A stretch of DNA of 64,000 bases from Neptunomonas japonica JAMM 1380 (GTDB lineage: Bacteria; Pseudomonadota; Gammaproteobacteria; Pseudomonadales; Balneatricaceae): the NCBI RefSeq assembly GCF_016592555.1, contig NZ_AP014546.1, positions 310,001 to 374,000 of the forward strand, written 5' to 3'. Each line of letters starts with the position of its first letter. Positions within the stretch are counted from its first letter, which is position 1. The notes beneath the pieces were generated by a model. That model saw only the letters and a program-made list of their open reading frames with translations, ran no database searches and had not been told where the DNA came from. The position numbers were made by a program, and so were the translations under genes. Below are positions 44,846 through 53,186 of the stretch, in pieces.

Positions 44846-45444
44846 AATGTGTGCCTCCCTGTACTATTAGGTAGAGATGGGTTAGACGGGATGTTGTTTG
44901 CAGCTATTTGTGTCGTGGTGATATCAAAGAGCGTGTAGGATAAAGTGACAGTGCTTATGTGGTCGGGAAGCTTTGGGTCGATGACAAATACCAGTGGCAT
45001 CTCTTTTGTTTCTAAGCTGTTCAATGGTTGTCTATCAAAACAAAAGCAATTCACTTTATGCAGGTACTGCGCCGCTTCTGAAGGAGATACCGAAGGAATT
45101 GCCTGGGCTACCATCCTTTGTGTTGTGGGGTTATGTGCTAAATAAGCGGCATGTTTACTTTCACCCGGGTATACCTTCACAACAGGGGACAGCGCGCGAA
45201 AAGCCCACGGCATTGACTCATTATTAACCGCGATCATTTGTACGCGGACAATCCTGCTTTTATCACTACCTGCAGGTGCCACAGGGCCGGTACTCGTTAC
45301 TTTGCCGTTCAGTCCAGTGATGCGACAAAAAACATCATAAAGTGGCACCAATGCAAAGCCAAAACCAAACATCAGAACGCAGCTAAATAGCAATGTGCGT
45401 ACGATTGATCTGTTTTTTTGTTGAGTTGAGTTTATAGGCTTCAT
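44842..45444 (-). CDS. ctaG: Cytochrome c oxidase assembly protein CtaG/Cox11
   Basis: A 200-residue membrane-anchored copper chaperone for the CuB site of subunit I. One helix at about residues 15-35 is followed by PLYDVFCRITGLNGKV and the copper motif VNCFCFDRQPL near residue 130. Residues near the end include MPLVFVIDPKLP. It follows coxA by 8 bases. Confidence 0.96.
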   Translation of the reverse strand: MKPINSTQQKNRSIVRTLLFSCVLMFGFGFALVPLYDVFCRITGLNGKVTSTGPVAPAGSDKSRIVRVQMIAVNNESMPWAFRALSPVVKVYPGESKHAAYLAHNPTTQRMVAQAIPSVSPSEAAQYLHKVNCFCFDRQPLNSLETKEMPLVFVIDPKLPDHISTVTLSYTLFDITTTQIAANNIPSNPSLPNSTGRHTL

Positions 45445-45452
45445 GAGAACAC

Positions 45453-47036
45453 CTACTTCACTTCAGGTGGTGTTGTGAAAGTGTGATAAGGCGCTGGTGA
45501 AGGAATGGTCCATTCTAATCCCTCTGGTTCATCCCACACTTCAGGTGTGGCAGGGCTGCCACCTCGGATGGTTTTGATGATTAAAACAAGAAAAATAAGT
45601 TGTGAAAAACCAAAAATGAAAGCACCGATAGAAGCGACCATATTGAAGTCAGCAAACTGCAATGCGTAATCAGGTATACGACGTGGCATGCCAGCTAAGC
45701 CGATAAAGTGCATAGGGAAAAACGTCAGGTTTACACCGACAAAGCTACACCAGAAATGCACTTTACCCATAGTCTCGGGGTAGTAATGCCCAGTCCACTT
45801 AGGTAACCAGTAATACACACCCGCCATAATGGCAAATACTGCCCCGGGAACTAAAACGTAATGAAAATGTGCAACGACAAAGTAGGTGTCATGATATTGG
45901 AAATCGGCGGGAGCAATTGCCAGCATTAATCCAGAAAATCCACCGATAGTGAAAAGCACCACAAACGCGACAGCAAATAGCATGGGTGTTTCAAAGGTCA
46001 TAGAACCCCTGAACATGGTGGCAACCCAGTTAAAAACTTTAACACCCGTCGGAACGGCAATGAGCATAGTGGCGTACATAAAGAATAGCTCTCCCATTAA
46101 TGGCAGGCCGACCGTGAACATATGATGAGCCCACACGATAAAGGAAAGAAATGCGATAGATGATGTGGCATAAACCATGGAGCTATAACCAAATAGCCGC
46201 TTGCGAGCAAAGGTGGGGATAATCTCACTTACAATCCCAAAGGCCGGTAGGATCATGATGTAAACTTCGGGGTGCCCAAAGAACCAGAATACGTGCTGGA
46301 ATAGCACGGGGTCACCACCACCGGCCGCATTGAAAAAGCTGGTGCCAAAATGAATATCCATCAACATCATGGTAACTACACCTGCCAATACAGGCATAAC
46401 AGCGATCAGTAAAAAAGCAGTGATTAGCCATGTCCATACAAATAATGGAAGCTTCATCATTGTCATGCCAGGGGCACGCATATTTAAAATGGTCGCGATG
46501 ATATTGATCGCACCCATAATGGAGCTAATTCCCATCATATGGACGGCGAAAATAAAGTAGGTAACGCTTGGAGGGGCGTAAGTTGTGGAAAGTGGAGCAT
46601 AAAATGTCCAGCCAAAGTTAGGAGCACCACCGTCCATAAAGAGTGTGCTGAGCATCATGGCAAACGCAAATGGTAAGATCCAAAAACTCCAGTTGTTCAT
46701 GCGAGGCAACGCCATATCGGGAGCCCCAACCATCATAGGTAGCATCCAATTAGCTAAGCCAACAAAGGCGGGCATAACAGCACCAAATACCATGATTAGC
46801 CCATGCATGGTGGTCATTTGGTTAAAAAAGTCGGGTTGTATCAACTGTAAGCCGGGTTGGAAGAGCTCTGCTCGAATCATCAGTGCCATACAGCCACCGG
46901 TCAGAAACATAGCAAAACTGAACCATAAATAGAGGGTGCCTATATCTTTATGGTTGGTAGTATAAAACCAGCGACTTATTCCTGCTGCTGGGCCGTGATG
47001 CTCTGTATGTTCAACCTTTGTCATGGTATTCATCAT
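45453..47036 (-). CDS. coxA: Cytochrome c oxidase subunit I
   Basis: A 527-residue twelve-helix heme-copper oxidase subunit. Heme and copper ligands are visible in TMHGLIMVFG, FWFFGHPEVYIMILPAFG (His-Tyr crosslink), VWAHHMFTVG and HFHYVLVPGAVFAI. The K-channel and Glu in GHPEVY mark an A-type oxidase. AGGAGG precedes two tandem ATGs, either of which could start. It lies 7 bases after coxB. Confidence 0.98.
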   Translation of the reverse strand: MMNTMTKVEHTEHHGPAAGISRWFYTTNHKDIGTLYLWFSFAMFLTGGCMALMIRAELFQPGLQLIQPDFFNQMTTMHGLIMVFGAVMPAFVGLANWMLPMMVGAPDMALPRMNNWSFWILPFAFAMMLSTLFMDGGAPNFGWTFYAPLSTTYAPPSVTYFIFAVHMMGISSIMGAINIIATILNMRAPGMTMMKLPLFVWTWLITAFLLIAVMPVLAGVVTMMLMDIHFGTSFFNAAGGGDPVLFQHVFWFFGHPEVYIMILPAFGIVSEIIPTFARKRLFGYSSMVYATSSIAFLSFIVWAHHMFTVGLPLMGELFFMYATMLIAVPTGVKVFNWVATMFRGSMTFETPMLFAVAFVVLFTIGGFSGLMLAIAPADFQYHDTYFVVAHFHYVLVPGAVFAIMAGVYYWLPKWTGHYYPETMGKVHFWCSFVGVNLTFFPMHFIGLAGMPRRIPDYALQFADFNMVASIGAFIFGFSQLIFLVLIIKTIRGGSPATPEVWDEPEGLEWTIPSPAPYHTFTTPPEVK

Positions 47037-47043
47037 CAGCCTC

Positions 47044-48168
47044 CTATTGCTTCGCCGCTACTTTAAGTTTATCGATGGCGACAGGCTCTACCTTATCGCC
47101 CATATTGTTGCCCCATGCATTTCGCTCATAGGTTATGACCGCAGCTAGATCAACGGCACTTAGCTGCTCGCGGAACGCCTGCATAGCGGACCCCGTTTTT
47201 CCGTTTAGTACAATGTCGATGTGTTGATTGATATCGCCGGTGGCTATAGGGCTATTTTTTAGGCCTGGGAAAACATTAGGAATACCTTCACCGTTAGCTT
47301 GGTGACAAGCCGCGCAGCTTGTTTGATAGACGGCCTCACCTTTAGTCATCAGCTCTTCCATGCTGATACTTTGTTTCGCTGATGCGATCTCTTGTGCTTT
47401 GATATTTTTTTGTTGTGCTACCCAAAGCTCATATTCTGCTTGAGGGCGAACATCCACGACTACGGGCATAAAGCCATGATTTTTACCGCACAGTTCAGTG
47501 CACTGGCCGCGATAGATGCCAGGTTCGGGGACATTAGTCCAAGATTCATTTATAAAACCGGGGATCGCATCTTTTTTGACGGCAAAATCAGGTACCCACC
47601 AACTATGAATAACATCAACGGAGGTTATTAAAAAACGTACTTTTTTCCCGGCAGGAATAACCAGAGGATTATCAACTTCAAGAAGGTAGTTTTCTCCTTT
47701 CTCTTCCTCGTTGTTGATTTGTTCAAGTGGTGTTGTCGTATTCGAGAAAAAGTCGATATCTTCGCCAAGGTATTGGTAACGCCACTTCCACTGGTAGCCG
47801 GTAACCTGAATATCGATATCTGCATCAGAGGGGTCGTACATTTTGACTAGGGTTGCTGTCGCAGGAATTGCCATGGCGATGAGAATGGCAAAGGGGACGA
47901 GTGTCCATATAATTTCAACGAAAGTATTTTCATGAAAGTGGTGAGCTTTTGCGCCCCGGGATTGGCGATGGTGGAATATTGACCAGAACATTACGCCAAA
48001 TACGACGACGCCGATGGCGACACAGATCCAGAAAATAATCATGTGCAAGTCGAAGACAGACTGACTGATTTCAGTCACGCCACGAGGCATATTGAGTGCC
48101 CACTCCGCGCGGGCATGTGAAACGCTACTCATTGATATAAGTAACGTTATAAGTCTGGTCACTTTCAT
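47044..48168 (-). CDS. coxB: Cytochrome c oxidase subunit II with C-terminal cytochrome c domain
   Basis: A 374-residue exported protein: signal peptide (residues 1-21), two membrane helices, a CuA cupredoxin domain with IHSWWVPDFAVKKDAIPG and YRGQCTELCGKNHGFMP (Cys near 220 and 224), then a class I cytochrome c domain with CAACH near 283. The fused cytochrome makes it a caa3-type subunit. The ATG at 48168 has GGGGAG about 7 bases upstream. First gene of the oxidase operon, with an FNR/Anr-like box in its promoter. Confidence 0.96.
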   Translation of the reverse strand: MKVTRLITLLISMSSVSHARAEWALNMPRGVTEISQSVFDLHMIIFWICVAIGVVVFGVMFWSIFHHRQSRGAKAHHFHENTFVEIIWTLVPFAILIAMAIPATATLVKMYDPSDADIDIQVTGYQWKWRYQYLGEDIDFFSNTTTPLEQINNEEEKGENYLLEVDNPLVIPAGKKVRFLITSVDVIHSWWVPDFAVKKDAIPGFINESWTNVPEPGIYRGQCTELCGKNHGFMPVVVDVRPQAEYELWVAQQKNIKAQEIASAKQSISMEELMTKGEAVYQTSCAACHQANGEGIPNVFPGLKNSPIATGDINQHIDIVLNGKTGSAMQAFREQLSAVDLAAVITYERNAWGNNMGDKVEPVAIDKLKVAAKQ

Positions 48169-48485
48169 CACAGGCTCCCCCTTATCGGGTATCGTCCTGT
48201 TCGAAATCTGTCCACTAGGGGCGCTGTAAAACAACGTTTAGGCGGTAAAATTTACATAGTCTCAGCCTTAGCGCTGTAACTTCTGCAACGTCTGTAGTGA
48301 CGGGTTTCAATCAGGTTTGATGACCCGAGTTCCATCCCATCTTTTGTTATTATCCGTCCGTTTATGAGACTAAGTATAGCAGTGGAATATTGATATAAGT
48401 CAATATAATAAATGTTTAATTTTTTATATGTTGTAAATGTGCTTTTAAATGTGGATTAAAATCGTGAAAATGTTACTAAAATCTA
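48169..48485 (-). promoter_or_regulatory. coxB promoter region with FNR/Anr-like box and long leader
   Basis: Reading leftward, TTGACT (plus 48398-48403) and an extended -10, TGC-TATACT (48373-48381), are separated by 19 bases. The box TTGATATAAGTCAA at 48390-48403 matches TTGAT-N4-ATCAA at 9 of 10 positions and covers the -35. The centre would be near -30, which fits repression in low oxygen rather than class II activation. The roughly 200-base leader contains a hairpin CGGGT/ACCCG at 48301-48327. No gene is seen. Confidence 0.6.
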
Positions 48486-48692
48486 TTAAGCGCCAGCGAG
48501 AGATAAAGCCCACTGGGTGAGTAGCATAACTGCTACTATAAATACGATCAGAGAAATAATACCGAGTAGAACATAAGGCCATAAGCTTCCGCTGGTAAAA
48601 TCTCGTTCTCTGTTTTGCTCTGATTGAACGCCAAACATGGCGGCAATTACGCTTAAAATCATTTGCCACAAGGTGGGTTGTTGGCCTGACAT
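48486..48692 (-). CDS. DUF2970 small membrane protein
   Basis: A 68-residue protein with the start MSGQQPTLWQMILSVIAAMFGVQS and a second hydrophobic helix near residues 42-62, the DUF2970 pattern. It is often found near cytochrome oxidase genes; function unknown. The ATG at 48692 is preferred because GGAGG lies 5 bases upstream. A long spacer separates it from coxB, so it is probably a separate transcript. Confidence 0.85.
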   Translation of the reverse strand: MSGQQPTLWQMILSVIAAMFGVQSEQNRERDFTSGSLWPYVLLGIISLIVFIVAVMLLTQWALSLAGA

Positions 48693-48804
48693 AGAAACCT
48701 CCATGTGCGAATAGGCGAGCCTATTCGCAGAGAGTTTTCTTTTAGATATTACGCTTTTTTTGAGTGGCAGCGTATCGATCTTAGAAAAATTTGAAGTGAT
48801 ATGT

Positions 48805-49689
48805 TTATTTGGGCAAGGAGTTTCGTCTTTTCTTTAACTCATAAAGTGCGGCTAATGAGTTAGAAAAAATAGCCGTTAAAATGATGGCTCCACCTATGAA
48901 GGTACGTTCAGGGGTTTCTTCTCCAACGGCAAGCCAGACCCAAACAGGCCCCAGAATCGTTTCAATTAATAGAAATAAGCTAACTTCCGCAGAGGGGATA
49001 TAACGTGGTGCGCGCATTAATAGCCATGTAGCGAGAGGCATTTGAACCAGCCCCATAATGGATAACCATAAATAGCTTTGTATAGGCAACGACAATGGTG
49101 ATGCGTGTGGAATGGCTAAGAGGCCCGCGACAATACCGGACACAGCAATGATGGGTAATAACGGCAGCTTAGAAAAGTGTCTCAGTAGTGTGAGTACTGC
49201 TCCCATCGAGATAGCTAAGCATAGTGCTGCAATATCGCCTTGCCAGTGGTTTCCGTTAAAAGAACCCGCAAAGATAGTGACAACCCCAGTAAAGGCGAGG
49301 ACTATAGCGAACAATACGCGAAGCTTAATCGGCTCATAGAGGAACATTCGAGAGAAAATAGCGGCAAAAAGCGGCGAGCTAGCAAGAATAACAACCGTGT
49401 TGGCCGTGCTTGTGTGTCCTATGGAGTAAACAAAAAGTACGGTATTAACGCCGTATAGTACGGCAATAATAGCGGCAGCAATCCAGTTTTTTCGGCTGTC
49501 AGGCAAATGGCTTTTTTGCCGGTTGAACAGCATTAGTGCACTGAAGGCTAAACAGATTAACCAGCCACGCCAAAAAACAACATCCCAAGATGTGGCTTCA
49601 GTAAGCCTGATGAGCATAGCATCAAAACTGAGAACTAATGCGCCAATAGCGGCAATTTGAACGCCTGTTGTGTGAGGTGTCTGCGTCAA
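48805..49689 (-). CDS. EamA/DMT family transporter
   Basis: A 294-residue protein with ten membrane helices in two EamA repeats (about residues 8-138 and 150-282). Seen: GALVLSFDAMLIRLTEATSW and the second-repeat MRAPRYIPSAEVSLFLLIETILGPVWVWLAVGE. The substrate is unknown. The start is a TTG at 49689 with AGGG about 8 bases upstream. It is divergent from the next gene with only 45 bases between. Confidence 0.88.
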   Translation of the reverse strand: MTQTPHTTGVQIAAIGALVLSFDAMLIRLTEATSWDVVFWRGWLICLAFSALMLFNRQKSHLPDSRKNWIAAAIIAVLYGVNTVLFVYSIGHTSTANTVVILASSPLFAAIFSRMFLYEPIKLRVLFAIVLAFTGVVTIFAGSFNGNHWQGDIAALCLAISMGAVLTLLRHFSKLPLLPIIAVSGIVAGLLAIPHASPLSLPIQSYLWLSIMGLVQMPLATWLLMRAPRYIPSAEVSLFLLIETILGPVWVWLAVGEETPERTFIGGAIILTAIFSNSLAALYELKKRRNSLPK

Positions 49690-49734
49690 AATGTAACCCT
49701 AATACTATTACAAAAATAGGGAGAGTAGCTGAGT

Positions 49735-50301
49735 ATGAATCTAGATACTAGCCATGAAAAAGCATCTATTGAGCGCTTGCTAGGGGCACAACGTTCAGAT
49801 GTAGTACTGTATATTGAAAACACTCCGACGTTTCCAAAAGAGATGAGAGTTAATGGACCTATCTCTATTCCAGTGTTGGTGGACTTAAATGGCAATCATT
49901 GGCGTAAAATATTTACGATTTTTGCCAAGCTGACAGCTCCTGATGATAACTGGAGAGGATACCGAGATAGATGCTTGCTAACAAAAAATGAAGCAATCTG
50001 CTTCACTGGCCAGCGCCAAGAAAATGCTCAAGTACATATCGTGTCAGGTAAATCTTGTTGGGAAAGAATGGGGTTTGATATGGGTGAGTTTATGCCCTTA
50101 GATCCACTGCAGCGCTTATGGGTGAAAGATGATGTTTTATGTTCGCCTTATTTTGATTACCGGCAGTTCCCCAACGCATTGATTGTAATAGCGCGCGAGT
50201 GGATACAAGCGAGAAGGCTACTTATTAAAGACGGGCTAAGACAAGAAATGGACTGCGCTTTCATATGTAAAAAGCCACTTCCAGTTACTAGAAATAAGTA
50301 A
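49735..50301 (+). CDS. Hypothetical protein, unrecognised
   Basis: A 188-residue soluble protein without signal peptide or membrane segment. I do not recognise the family with certainty. It has a mixed alpha/beta look with clustered Trp and Cys (NHWRKIFTIFAKLTAPDDNW, RDRCLLTKNEAICFTGQ, SGKSCWERMGF, SPYFDYRQFPNALIVIAREW). GGGAG lies upstream of the ATG. The stop codon is inside the following bidirectional terminator hairpin. The reading frame is real on the strength of its site and composition; function unknown. Confidence 0.75.
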   Translation: MNLDTSHEKASIERLLGAQRSDVVLYIENTPTFPKEMRVNGPISIPVLVDLNGNHWRKIFTIFAKLTAPDDNWRGYRDRCLLTKNEAICFTGQRQENAQVHIVSGKSCWERMGFDMGEFMPLDPLQRLWVKDDVLCSPYFDYRQFPNALIVIAREWIQARRLLIKDGLRQEMDCAFICKKPLPVTRNK

Positions 50302-50319
50302 CTCAGAAGTGGCTTTTTG
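50269..50319. terminator. Bidirectional terminator between the hypothetical gene and glcB, overlapping the coding end
   Basis: Long hairpin: AAAAAGCCACTT and AAGTGGCTTTTT as outer arms, AGTTACT and AGTAACT as inner arms. The stop codon at 50299-50301 of the plus-strand gene lies inside the inner stem. Confidence 0.85.
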
Positions 50320-50332
50320 TAACTGAATATAA

Positions 50333-52510
50333 TTATGCGTTCAGTTTTGCTTTTATTTCTAAACGACGGCGATGCAACACAGGCTCTGTGTATCCGCTGG
50401 GTTGAGCACAACCTTCGAATACCAATTCACACGCTGCTGCAAAGGCGATGCTGTTATCAAAATCAGCGGCCATCGCATCATAAGTAGGATCGCTAGCATT
50501 TTGCCCATCTACAATAGTGGCCATGCGTTTTAACGTTTCCAATACTTGCTCCTTAGAACAAATACCGTGATGCAACCAGTTAGCTATGTGCTGGCTAGAA
50601 ATACGTAATGTAGCGCGATCTTCCATTAGGCCAACATTGTTAATATCTGGCACTTTTGAGCACCCTACGCCTTGATCAACCCAACGAACAACATAGCCAA
50701 GTAGCCCTTGTGCATTGTTGTCTAGTTCTTGCTGAATTTCTTCTGCAGACCAGTTTGGGTTTGCTTCAACGGGGATAGTCAAAATATCATCTAGGTTGGC
50801 ACGAGTACGGTTCTTCAACTCCATTTGGCGAGCGAAAACATCAACCTCGTGATAGTGTATTGCGTGTAAGGTCGCAGCCGTTGGTGATGGAACCCATGCA
50901 GTGTTTGCGCCAGACATCGGATGGCCTATTTTAGCCTGTAACATGTTCGCCATTTGATCAGGAATAGCCCACATGCCTTTACCAATCTGAGCACGACCGC
51001 TTAGGCCACACAGTAGACCGTTATCAACATTCCAATCTTCGTATGCACTGATCCACTTAGACGATTTCATTTCGCCTTTACGGACCATTGGGCCTGCTTC
51101 CATTGAAGTATGGATTTCGTCTCCGGTACGGTCAAGGAAGCCTGTGTTGATGAACACTACGCGTTCTTTTGCCGCACGAATGCACTCTTTTAAGTTAACC
51201 GTAGTACGGCGTTCTTCATCCATGATACCCATTTTCAGAGTATAACGAGCTAGGCCTAGTGCATCTTCTACGCGGCCAAAGAGTTCGTTTGAGAAGGCAA
51301 CTTCTTCAGGGCCGTGCATCTTAGGTTTTACGATATACATCGAACCTGTTGTGGTATTTCTATACTTACCGAGTTCTTTGACATCGTGTACCGAGATAAG
51401 CGAGGTAACCATCGCATCGAGAATCCCTTCAGGTACTTCGTTGCCATCTTTATCGATAATGGCGCTGTTAGTCATTAGATGACCAACATTTCGCACAAAC
51501 ATGAGGCTACGGCCTTTGAGTGCGATTGAGTCGCCATTGAGCGAAGTGTATTCGCGATCAGCGTTCATAGATCGAGTGAAGGTTTTACCACCTTTAGAGA
51601 CCTCTTCTGTCAGGTCTCCTTTCATTAGGCCTAGCCAATTGCGATAGATAACAACTTTATCTTCGCTATCAACCGCGGCAACCGAGTCTTCACAGTCCAT
51701 AATGGCAGTGAGTGCTGATTCCATAACGATATCTTTGATGCCAGCAGCGTCGTCTTTACCTATTTGGCTGTTACGGTCAATTTGGACTTCAAGGTGCAGA
51801 CCGTTGTTTTTAAGTAATATGCTCGTAGGCGAGCCGGGATCACCTAAATAACCTATTAGCTTTTCTGGTTGTGCTAATGAAGCTTCTGAGCCGTCACGTA
51901 ATACAGTGACGAGCTGGCCGTTTTGTATGCTATAGCCTGCAGAATCTTTGTGTGATCCATTTGCTAGAGGTGCGGCTTTATCAAGCACAGCACGAGCATA
52001 TGCGATTGTTTTAGCACCACGAGCTGGATTGTAGCTGCTACCCGCTTCAGCTCCGCCTTCATCAGAAATAGCGTCTGTGCCGTACAAGCTGTCATAAAGG
52101 CTACCCCAGCGAGCGTTAGCCGCATTCAATGCAAAACGCGCATTCATGACCGGGACTACCAGCTGCGGGCCAGCCATGGTGGCCATTTCTGGATCAACAT
52201 TGCTGGTTTGGGCGCTAAAGTCAGCGCCTTCAGGAACGAGGTAACCAATAGTTTTTAGGAATGTTTTGTATTCGCTAAAGTTAAAAGGCTGACCTTTACG
52301 GTTTATATGCCATTGGTCGATTTGCGTTTGAAAATCATCACGCTTTGCCAGTAGCTCTCGGTTACGCGGCGCTAGATCATGAATGACAGCGTCCATAGCA
52401 GACCAAAACTGATCATTGCTGATGCCGGTGCCAGGTAGCGCTTCGTTGTTAATAAAATTATAAAGACCTTCAGCAACCTGTAGGCTGCCAGTCTGTACCC
52501 TTTGACTCAT
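50333..52510 (-). CDS. glcB: Malate synthase G
   Basis: A 725-residue enzyme condensing glyoxylate with acetyl-CoA to malate in the glyoxylate cycle or in glycolate use. Seen: the N-terminal [58 protein letters not shown] near residue 265, [16 protein letters not shown] near 390, and [20 protein letters not shown] with catalytic residues near 450-470. The length is exactly typical of isoform G. It is a single-gene unit with no glycolate or isocitrate lyase gene nearby. Confidence 0.98.
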   Translation of the reverse strand: MSQRVQTGSLQVAEGLYNFINNEALPGTGISNDQFWSAMDAVIHDLAPRNRELLAKRDDFQTQIDQWHINRKGQPFNFSEYKTFLKTIGYLVPEGADFSAQTSNVDPEMATMAGPQLVVPVMNARFALNAANARWGSLYDSLYGTDAISDEGGAEAGSSYNPARGAKTIAYARAVLDKAAPLANGSHKDSAGYSIQNGQLVTVLRDGSEASLAQPEKLIGYLGDPGSPTSILLKNNGLHLEVQIDRNSQIGKDDAAGIKDIVMESALTAIMDCEDSVAAVDSEDKVVIYRNWLGLMKGDLTEEVSKGGKTFTRSMNADREYTSLNGDSIALKGRSLMFVRNVGHLMTNSAIIDKDGNEVPEGILDAMVTSLISVHDVKELGKYRNTTTGSMYIVKPKMHGPEEVAFSNELFGRVEDALGLARYTLKMGIMDEERRTTVNLKECIRAAKERVVFINTGFLDRTGDEIHTSMEAGPMVRKGEMKSSKWISAYEDWNVDNGLLCGLSGRAQIGKGMWAIPDQMANMLQAKIGHPMSGANTAWVPSPTAATLHAIHYHEVDVFARQMELKNRTRANLDDILTIPVEANPNWSAEEIQQELDNNAQGLLGYVVRWVDQGVGCSKVPDINNVGLMEDRATLRISSQHIANWLHHGICSKEQVLETLKRMATIVDGQNASDPTYDAMAADFDNSIAFAAACELVFEGCAQPSGYTEPVLHRRRLEIKAKLNA

Positions 52511-52681
52511 AGTAGTAATGCCTCATTGTATATGACCCGGTTCGGTGCGAGGCAACCATGACCGGTCGTTATAAAATATGCACAATATTTAGACAATAAT
52601 TGTGCAATGCAAAAATACATCAAAAATAGCTGGTTTGTCGCCCCTAGCACGCCTAAAGTATGAGATTACTAGCCACAAGAA

Positions 52682-53101
52682 TTAGTTATCGATCTGAGCA
52701 CGTATTGCAGTGGGTAAGGGAACAGATTTTCCGCTGTGATGGTCCATCCAGACAACTTTAGCATAGCCATTGCCGACAGCTTGGCTGCTATCATTGGTGT
52801 TGTAAATATCATAGAGCGTCATAAAACTAGAGCGTCCTGGCTCACTGACATAGCAATCGATGCGTAATGTAGCTGGATAAACGACGGGACGCATAAAAGT
52901 GCAACCTACATTAATAACAACCGGGTCGATGCCGTTGCCATCCATTGCAGCGCCCATTTTAGCGAGCAGTTGCACTCGTGCTTCTTCAAGGTAACGTATG
53001 TACATAGCGTTGTTGACGTGACCATAAGCGTCCATATCGCCCCAACGAACTGCTATTTCACAGCTATAAATCAGTTTTTTATTATCTGTGCTCATTAACA
53101 T
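52682..53101 (-). CDS. Acyl-CoA thioesterase, 4HBT hotdog family
   Basis: A 139-residue hotdog-fold protein. The active-site motif RWGDMDAYGHVNNAMYIRYLEEAR is at about residues 19-42 and contains the catalytic Asp; TFMRPVVYPATLRIDC and KVVWMDHHSGKSVPLP follow. It probably hydrolyses acyl-CoA or aromatic acyl-CoA; the substrate is unknown. Two ATGs 6 bases apart (53101 and 53095) could serve as start. Confidence 0.9.
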   Translation of the reverse strand: MLMSTDNKKLIYSCEIAVRWGDMDAYGHVNNAMYIRYLEEARVQLLAKMGAAMDGNGIDPVVINVGCTFMRPVVYPATLRIDCYVSEPGRSSFMTLYDIYNTNDSSQAVGNGYAKVVWMDHHSGKSVPLPTAIRAQIDN

Positions 53102-53186
53102 TATCCGTCAGTTATTGTTTTTATTTAGAAGAAATTGATGGCTCATAAGATAAGTTAAAATACTTATTATGTGAAGCGCTGGGCTA

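Noticed and set aside
48445..48669. Minus-strand open frame of 74 codons
   Set aside because: It is in another frame of the DUF2970 gene, which has a good ribosome binding site and a recognisable pattern.
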